Assembly: GCA_949293165.1 (NCBI GenBank)
Contig: CASFCW010000008.1
Location: forward strand, 1 to 43,420
Reading direction: 5' to 3'
Origin: an uncultured bacterium
GTDB lineage: Bacteria > Bacillota > Clostridia > Oscillospirales > Oscillospiraceae
DNA: 43,420 nt
Shown here: positions 38,845 through 43,420 of the stretch, piece after piece
Layout of the letters: each line of letters begins with the position of its first letter
How positions within the stretch are numbered: position 1 is the stretch's first letter
Notes under the pieces: model-generated
What the model saw: the letters and a program-made list of their open reading frames with translations, nothing else
What the model was told of the DNA's origin: nothing
The model's database searches: none
Translations under genes and position numbers: made by a program

Positions 38845-40338
38845 TTACTTGGCAGCCTTCTTCTTCTTTCCGCCGATGAACTCCTTAATCATGCCGCCGA
38901 ACAGGGTGACAAAGATCAGGATGATAAAGAACCAGCAGATGGGGGTCTGGAAGAACACCACGGGATCGCCGCCGGACTTCAGCAGGGCGGTACGGAAGTT
39001 CTTCTCGGCCATGGGGCCAAGGATCAGGCCCAGGATGGCGGGGCTGGTGGGGACCTTCAGCTTGCCCAGGAAGTAGCCCACGATACCGGCAATCAGCATG
39101 ACCCACACGTCAAACAGGCTGTTCTTCATGGCGAAGGAGCCGATGATGCAGAGCACGAAGATGGCGGGGGTGAGGATAACCTTGGGGACGCTGAGCACCT
39201 TGGTGAACAGGCGGATGCCGGCAAAGCCGAAGATGCACATCAGGGTGTTGGCAATGAACATGCCCAGGAAGATGGTGTAAACCAGCACCTTGTTGGTCTG
39301 GAAGAGCATGGGGCCGGGGGTCAGGCCCTGGATGGTCAGGGCGCCGATCATGATGGCGGTAACAGCGTCGCCGGGGACGCCCAGGGTCAGCATGGGGATC
39401 ATGGCGCCGCCGGTCACGCCGTTGTTGCCGCCCTCGGGACCGGAGATGGCTTCCACGGAGCCGGTGCCGAACTTCTCAGGCTCCTTGGCGATGCTGCGGG
39501 CCACGTTGTAGCCCACGAAGGAGCCGATATCCGCGCCGGCGCCGGGGATGATGCCGATGAAGGTACCGATCAGGCCGGTGACAGGGGCGATGCGGACGAT
39601 CTTCTTCAGATCTTCCTTCTTGGGCAGGATGTTGGTGATCTTGGCCTGGATCTCTTCCTCGCTGAAGATGTCCTCGATGTTCTCAAAGGCCTGGCTCATG
39701 GCGAACAGGCCGATCATGATGGGGATGTAGCTGATGCCGCCCATGAAGTTGTAGTCGCCTTCAGGGGAGAAGCGGATGTAGCTGGTGACGCTGTCGATGC
39801 CCACGGTGGCAACCAGGATACCCAGGCAGCCGCAGATCAGGCCCTTCTCAATGTCGTCGCCGGAGATGTTGCCGATGATGCACAGACCGAACACGGCCAG
39901 CAGGAAGAACTCAGCGGAGCTGAACTGCAGGGCCAGCTTGGCCAGCTGGGGGCTGATCAGCCACAGGCAGGCCACGGAAACCAGGCCGCCCATGTAGCTG
40001 GCCAGGGTGGCGGTGCCCAGGGCCCGGCCGGCCTCGCCCTTCTGGGCCATGGCGTAGCCGTCAATGGCGGTGGCGGCGGAAGCGGGGGTGCCGGGGGTGT
40101 GCAGCAGCACGGCGGAAATGGAGCCGCCGTAGATGGCGCCGCAGTAGATGCCCAGCAGCATCAGGATGCCCTGGGCGGCGTCCATGCCGAAGGTCATGGG
40201 CAGCAGCAGGGCCACGCCCATGGTGGCGGTCAGGCCGGGGAGGGCGCCGATGCAGATACCGGCCAGCACGCCGGCGGCCATGTACAGAAAGACCATGGGG
40301 GTCAGACTGGTCTGGAAAATTTCAATCAATAAATCCAT
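38845..40338 (-). CDS. tctA: Tripartite carboxylate transporter large permease TctA
   Basis: This 497-residue protein has about 11-12 TM helices and TctA signatures: GALPGLTATMGVALLLPMTF, GIIPGAGADIGSFVGYNVAR and ISGPEGGNNGVTGGAMIPML. It transports organic acids with TctB, driven by the cation gradient, using substrate delivered by TctC. A lysine-rich tail ends the protein. It is the last gene of tctCBA. Confidence 0.95.
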   Translation of the reverse strand: MDLLIEIFQTSLTPMVFLYMAAGVLAGICIGALPGLTATMGVALLLPMTFGMDAAQGILMLLGIYCGAIYGGSISAVLLHTPGTPASAATAIDGYAMAQKGEAGRALGTATLASYMGGLVSVACLWLISPQLAKLALQFSSAEFFLLAVFGLCIIGNISGDDIEKGLICGCLGILVATVGIDSVTSYIRFSPEGDYNFMGGISYIPIMIGLFAMSQAFENIEDIFSEEEIQAKITNILPKKEDLKKIVRIAPVTGLIGTFIGIIPGAGADIGSFVGYNVARSIAKEPEKFGTGSVEAISGPEGGNNGVTGGAMIPMLTLGVPGDAVTAIMIGALTIQGLTPGPMLFQTNKVLVYTIFLGMFIANTLMCIFGFAGIRLFTKVLSVPKVILTPAIFVLCIIGSFAMKNSLFDVWVMLIAGIVGYFLGKLKVPTSPAILGLILGPMAEKNFRTALLKSGGDPVVFFQTPICWFFIILIFVTLFGGMIKEFIGGKKKKAAK

Positions 40339-40356
40339 AAATCATGGCCTCCCTTC

Positions 40357-40824
40357 TTAAATCACAAAGATGCCGAAGGAGTCCACGGGGACATTCAGCA
40401 GGAACTTGAACGCGCCGTACACGACCATGGTGATGGCGGCGGAAATAATCAAGGTAATGATGGGATTCTTCTTGGCGAACCACTGGATCAGGATAAACTC
40501 CAGCACGGTGGTGGCGATGATGAAGCCGATAAACTCCAGGACCAGGACGTAGACCACCAGTATAGCCATGGTGATATACACCCGGCGGGTGCCGGTGGAC
40601 CAGAGCTCGATCTTGGTATCCTGCTCCGGCTTCATGCGGAGGGTGCGGTAAACCAGAATGGCGGTGCAGGCCAGCAGCACAACGCTGATGGCGATGGGCC
40701 ACAGGCCGGGTCCGGGAACGCCGGTACCATAGTCGGCGGCGGAGGGATAGCCGGAGGCCACCACAATGATACCGATCCCGAGAACCGCGCACAACGCGGC
40801 GAGGATCAGGTTGCCTTTTTTCAT
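40357..40824 (-). CDS. tctB: Tripartite carboxylate transporter small permease TctB
   Basis: This 155-residue protein has four TM helices (starting GNLILAALCAVLGIGIIVVA) and GTGVPGPGLWPIAISVVLLA, which matches the TctB pattern. It forms the membrane complex with TctA. The start at 40824 follows GAAAGGGAG. It lies 18 nt before tctA and about 105 nt after tctC, with a stable hairpin in the gap. Confidence 0.9.
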   Translation of the reverse strand: MKKGNLILAALCAVLGIGIIVVASGYPSAADYGTGVPGPGLWPIAISVVLLACTAILVYRTLRMKPEQDTKIELWSTGTRRVYITMAILVVYVLVLEFIGFIIATTVLEFILIQWFAKKNPIITLIISAAITMVVYGAFKFLLNVPVDSFGIFVI

Positions 40825-40868
40825 ATGCCTTTTCTCCCTTTCCTTAGCTGTGAGACGGATGATAAGCA

Positions 40869-40898
40869 GGGGGGAGCGGGGCAATCTCCGCTCCCCCC
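40869..40898 (-). other. Stem-loop between tctC and tctB
   Basis: Perfect 11-bp GC-rich arms (40869-40879, 40888-40898) with no T tail. Such hairpins protect the mRNA of highly expressed binding proteins and reduce downstream permease expression, which is inferred here. Confidence 0.65.
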
Positions 40899-40929
40899 AA
40901 ACATAACGGTATTACCTGGGGTTGGAAAA

Positions 40930-41943
40930 TCAGGCGGCGACCTTCAGGCCCAGCTCGTCCACCAGCTCGGTGTACAGAGCCAGCTGATCGGCGATCATAG
41001 CCTCGAACTCCTTGCCGTCCAGGATCTCAATGACGTTGTTGGTGTTGTCCATGAACTCCACGAAGGCATCGGAAGCGCAGGCCTCGGAGAAGATGCGGTA
41101 CAGCTCGTCCACGACCTCATCGGGAGTGGAAGCGGGCACGCCCAGACCACGCCAGGTACCCAGCACCACGTCGTAGCCGCACTCAATGCAGGTGGGCACG
41201 TCGGGGATGGCCTCCAGACGGTCGTTGGCCATAACAGCCAGAACCTTCAGGTCGCCGGACTCCACGAAGGAGTTAACCTCAGCGTAGGAAACGGCGACAG
41301 CGTCAATGTGGCCGCCCAGCAGGTCGGTGATGGCGCCGTTGGCACCGTCATAACCAACATGCTTGAAGGTGGTGCCGGCCTCCTTGGCCAGACCGGCGGC
41401 AGCCAGGTGCCAGATGGCGCCCAGGCCGGAGTTACCCACCTGGACCTCGTTGGTCTTGGAGTACTCGATGAAGTCCTCCAGGGTGTTGAAGCGGTCGTCG
41501 TCAGCCTTCACGGTGATGGCGGAGGCGGCGGAGTTGACCATCATGATGGGCTTGAACATGGAGTAAGTAAGACCGGCGTTGTTGCCCATGGCCTCCAGGG
41601 TAGCCAGCTCAACGGTGATCATGGTGATGATGGAGCCGTCGTTCTTGGCGTTGGCGCCGTAGAGCATGCCGGTGGCGCCGCCGGCGCCGGAGCGGTTCTC
41701 AACAGTGATGTTCTTAAAGGAGCCCTTGGCAGCGTCGGCCAGGCCGCGCATCACGGCGTCGGTGCCGCCGCCGGCATCATAGGGCACCACGCAGGTGACG
41801 CTGGTGTTGGAGAAGTCCACGGCGGAAGCGTTGCTGCCGTCCTGGGAGCCGTTGGAGCTGGTGCTGCTGGGGGTGCTGTTGTTGCAGGCGGCCAGGCTGA
41901 GCGTCATGGCGCCGGCAAGGATGAGAGATGCGAGCTTTTTCAT
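40930..41943 (-). CDS. tctC: TctC/Bug-family solute-binding lipoprotein
   Basis: This 337-residue extracytoplasmic binding protein begins with a lipoprotein signal ending LSLAACNN, so the lipid-anchored cysteine is about residue 19. A Ser/Asn-rich linker follows. The Bug fold shows VTCVVPYDAGGGTDAVMRGL, where Asp and Gly bind carboxylates, and ENRSGAGGATGMLYGANAKN. It delivers an organic acid to TctAB. The sugar-acid enzymes nearby suggest a sugar acid, but Bug specificity cannot be read. GGAAGAGG precedes the start. Confidence 0.94.
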   Translation of the reverse strand: MKKLASLILAGAMTLSLAACNNSTPSSTSSNGSQDGSNASAVDFSNTSVTCVVPYDAGGGTDAVMRGLADAAKGSFKNITVENRSGAGGATGMLYGANAKNDGSIITMITVELATLEAMGNNAGLTYSMFKPIMMVNSAASAITVKADDDRFNTLEDFIEYSKTNEVQVGNSGLGAIWHLAAAGLAKEAGTTFKHVGYDGANGAITDLLGGHIDAVAVSYAEVNSFVESGDLKVLAVMANDRLEAIPDVPTCIECGYDVVLGTWRGLGVPASTPDEVVDELYRIFSEACASDAFVEFMDNTNNVIEILDGKEFEAMIADQLALYTELVDELGLKVAA

Positions 41944-41976
41944 TTTGAACCTCTTCCTTCATTCAGATTTTTCGGC

Positions 41977-41993
41977 TGATACGGACCGTATCA
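41977..41993. promoter_or_regulatory. Palindromic operator candidate in the tctC leader
   Basis: TGATACGGACCGTATCA is a perfect 17-bp palindrome about 50 bases downstream of the expected tctC start of transcription. The divergent IclR gene is the obvious candidate regulator. Confidence 0.65.
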
Positions 41994-42045
41994 TCCGCAG
42001 CAGCCTCAGGAGGGCAGGACACGCCTGCTTCTCCCGTGCATAATC

Positions 42046-42074
42046 ATCTTAATAAAATATGAATAAAATGTCAA
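42046..42074 (-). promoter_or_regulatory. Promoter of tctCBA
   Basis: On the minus strand TTGACA (42074-42069), 17 bases, TAAGAT (42051-42046). Confidence 0.82.
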
Positions 42075-42393
42075 CAAATTTATCCGAAGTTTTCCCTGAC
42101 TGATTGCACAAAAAAACTGCATTAAAAATGTCAATGCTGACGAAAGTAAAATTTAGAGCAATTATATTTTCTGTTTTTTTGCATTCCATTCTGTTTGTGA
42201 AAGAATTTCCAGCGATTTTACAGTATCTTAGTGGCTGTTTTTTTGAATAACGGTACTGCATTTCATATTATGAACTCCATACAATGAATATATATACATA
42301 ATACTATATATAACGAATAAATATTCATATAATACGGCGGATGGGAAAAATGGTGGGTCCGGCGCCGGGGAGGGGGCCCCGGTGCGGAGGGAA
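42075..42393. other. AT-rich divergent intergenic region
   Basis: A stretch of about 260 bases (42075-42335) is far more AT-rich than the rest of the window, with A/T runs and ATATATA motifs. It is followed by a GC-rich block with the near-palindrome CCGGCGCCGG (42359-42368). I see no gene, only possible upstream binding or bendable DNA between tctC and the IclR gene. Confidence 0.6.
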
Positions 42394-42423
42394 TTGACGC
42401 CCTTCCCAGGGCTGTGATATGGT
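42394..42423 (+). promoter_or_regulatory. Promoter of the IclR regulator
   Basis: TTGACG (42394-42399), 18 bases, TATGGT (42418-42423). Confidence 0.65.
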
Positions 42424-42459
42424 ACCTACAGAAAGGACTTGAAGAAGGGATGTGAGAGG

Positions 42460-43254
42460 ATGGCAGGCAGCAAGCCGCCGGTTCAGTCCATCGACCGGGC
42501 TCTCGCGCTGATCGAGATATTATCCAGACAGCCCAAGGGGCTTCCCCTGGGGGAGCTGGCCGACGCCGCCGGGCTGCATGTCAGCACGGTCCACCGGCTT
42601 TTGGGCGCTTTGTCGGCGTGGGGATACGTGGAGAAGGATGGGGAGACGGGGCGGTACAGGCTGACCGCCCGCCTGTTTGAGGTGGGCAGCCGGGTCATGG
42701 GCGGCAGGAACCTGCTGTCTGTGTCCCGCCCATTCCTGGAGCGGCTGGCCGACCGGACGGGGGAAACGGTCCATCTGGTGGCCCGCCACCGGGACGAGGT
42801 GGTGTATTTGTGGAAGGAGAGCCCCGAACAGGGGGTGGTATGCATGTCCTTCCATGTGGGAATGCACAACCCCATGTACTGCACCGGGGTGGGGAAAAGC
42901 ATCCTGGCCTACCTCCCCCAGTGGGAGCGGGAGGGAATTTGGCGGCGCTGCCGGCCGGTACCCCGTACGGAGCACACCATCTGTTCCTACACGGAAATGG
43001 AAAAGGAGCTGGAGCGGGTACGGGAAGCGGGATGGGCCGTGGACCAGGAGGAAAATGAGCCGGGGGTTGTGTGCGTGGCCGCCCCGGTGTTTGACTTTTC
43101 CGGTACGCCGGTGGGGGCGGTAAGCGTCTCCGGCCCGGCCCGGGAGCTGGACACGGCCCGCCGGGAGGCGCTGGCCGGGATGGTGACAGCCTGTACCCGG
43201 GAGATTTCCGGGCTCCTGGGCGCGGAGGAAGCGGACGGCAGCGGTTTTCCTTGA
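42460..43254 (+). CDS. IclR-family transcriptional regulator
   Basis: This 264-residue protein has an N-terminal winged helix (about 10-70; VQSIDRALALIEILSRQPKG and LADAAGLHVSTVHRLLGALS) and the IclR effector-binding domain (LADRTGETVHLVARHRDEVV, TGVGKSILAYLP, EENEPGVVCVAAPVFD). IclR regulators often control aromatic or sugar-acid catabolism (KdgR, IclR). The start at 42460 has AAGGGA 9 nt upstream; TTG at 42439 is in frame but poorly placed. It is divergent from tctCBA and directly before the iron alcohol dehydrogenase gene, whose -35 overlaps the stop codon. Confidence 0.93.
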   Translation: MAGSKPPVQSIDRALALIEILSRQPKGLPLGELADAAGLHVSTVHRLLGALSAWGYVEKDGETGRYRLTARLFEVGSRVMGGRNLLSVSRPFLERLADRTGETVHLVARHRDEVVYLWKESPEQGVVCMSFHVGMHNPMYCTGVGKSILAYLPQWEREGIWRRCRPVPRTEHTICSYTEMEKELERVREAGWAVDQEENEPGVVCVAAPVFDFSGTPVGAVSVSGPARELDTARREALAGMVTACTREISGLLGAEEADGSGFP

Positions 43255-43326
43255 CAGGGCATTTTCCGGCGGATATAATGGGACCATGGATATCACAATA
43301 TGATAAGAATTTTCACAATATGAAAA
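43251..43326 (+). promoter_or_regulatory. Strong promoter with two tandem operators before the Fe-ADH gene
   Basis: TTGACA (43251-43256), 17 bases, TATAAT (43274-43279): both hexamers are consensus. Just downstream are two spaced palindromes sharing CACAATATG: TATCA-CAATA-TGATA (43291-43305) and TTTTCA-CAATA-TGAAAA (43310-43326), about 20 bp centre to centre. A repressor bound here would block a promoter that is otherwise maximal. Confidence 0.8.
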
Positions 43327-43339
43327 TGGAGGGAGTTTT

Positions 43340-43420
43340 ATGGAATCCTTTGACTTCTACTCACCCACCCGGATGATTTTTGGGCGGGGGACCGAGGAGC
43401 AGGTGGGCGCCCAGGTGAAG
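43340..43420 (+). CDS. Iron-containing alcohol dehydrogenase (5' end only)
   Basis: The first 27 codons before the window edge read MESFDFYSPTRMIFGRGTEE, then QVGAQVK. FYSPTRMIFGRGT is the conserved N-terminus of the iron-dependent (group III) alcohol dehydrogenase family. GGAGGG precedes the ATG at 43340. The substrate is unknown; association with the IclR-TctCBA locus suggests a reductase for a sugar acid or a fermentation aldehyde. Confidence 0.8.
   Translation, partial: MESFDFYSPTRMIFGRGTEEQVGAQVK

Overview
The window is GC-rich chromosomal DNA of a spore-forming, low-redundancy Clostridia genome. A complete sporulation sigma factor G, S-layer homology (SLH) domains, a TagO/MnaA-type wall polymer pair, the ylxM-ffh-rpsP-khpA-rimM block, a T-box leader and Firmicutes-type promoters all point to Bacillota. 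The high GC and gene style suggest an Oscillospiraceae gut commensal (Flavonifractor, Lawsonibacter or Pseudoflavonifractor type). The genus is an inference. No phage structural genes, CRISPR array or rRNA were seen.

Layout. 1-10.2 kb: a MATE exporter, rpmF and yceD, an RluA-type pseudouridine synthase, then a cysteine T-box with cysE-cysS, a membrane-anchored Xre regulator and a small membrane protein. This cysteine segment lies between two long inverted copies of a composite repeat. Next comes a DnaD-like/DnaC-like helicase-loading pair behind a promoter with a LexA-type box. 10.2-10.8 kb: an unidentified structured RNA of about 190 nt with its own promoter and terminator, tRNA-Ser(CGA), and the left end of an IS200-type element. 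10.8-15 kb: a two-component system divergent from a secreted D,D-carboxypeptidase. 15-18 kb: the SRP/ribosome-maturation operon on the minus strand. 18.1-22.5 kb: an operon of two M16 proteins (YmfF/YmfH), lgt and folD.

22.5-28.6 kb: a minus-strand operon encoding a MacA-like adaptor, a MacB-like ATPase and permease, and an SLH surface protein. 28.7-32.5 kb: cardiolipin synthase with a phosphoesterase, then an uncharacterised cassette of three small proteins. 31.8-35.9 kb: trpS, tagO, mnaA/wecB and a membrane-anchored unknown. 36-36.8 kb: sigG. 36.9-43.4 kb: a sugar-acid locus with a KDPG/KDPGal aldolase, a 2-keto-3-deoxygalactonokinase, a tripartite TctCBA transporter, an IclR regulator and the start of an iron-dependent alcohol dehydrogenase. 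Several palindromic operator candidates lie in this locus.

The most unusual non-coding signal is a family of about 110-bp repeat units, six copies in the window. Each contains a 7-bp hairpin whose two arms change together between copies and ends in a near-perfect 20-24 bp palindrome. That palindrome supplies the last codons and stop of neighbouring genes. Pairs of units flank a longer block of about 370-400 bp to form the composite repeat. I recognise no known element with this structure.
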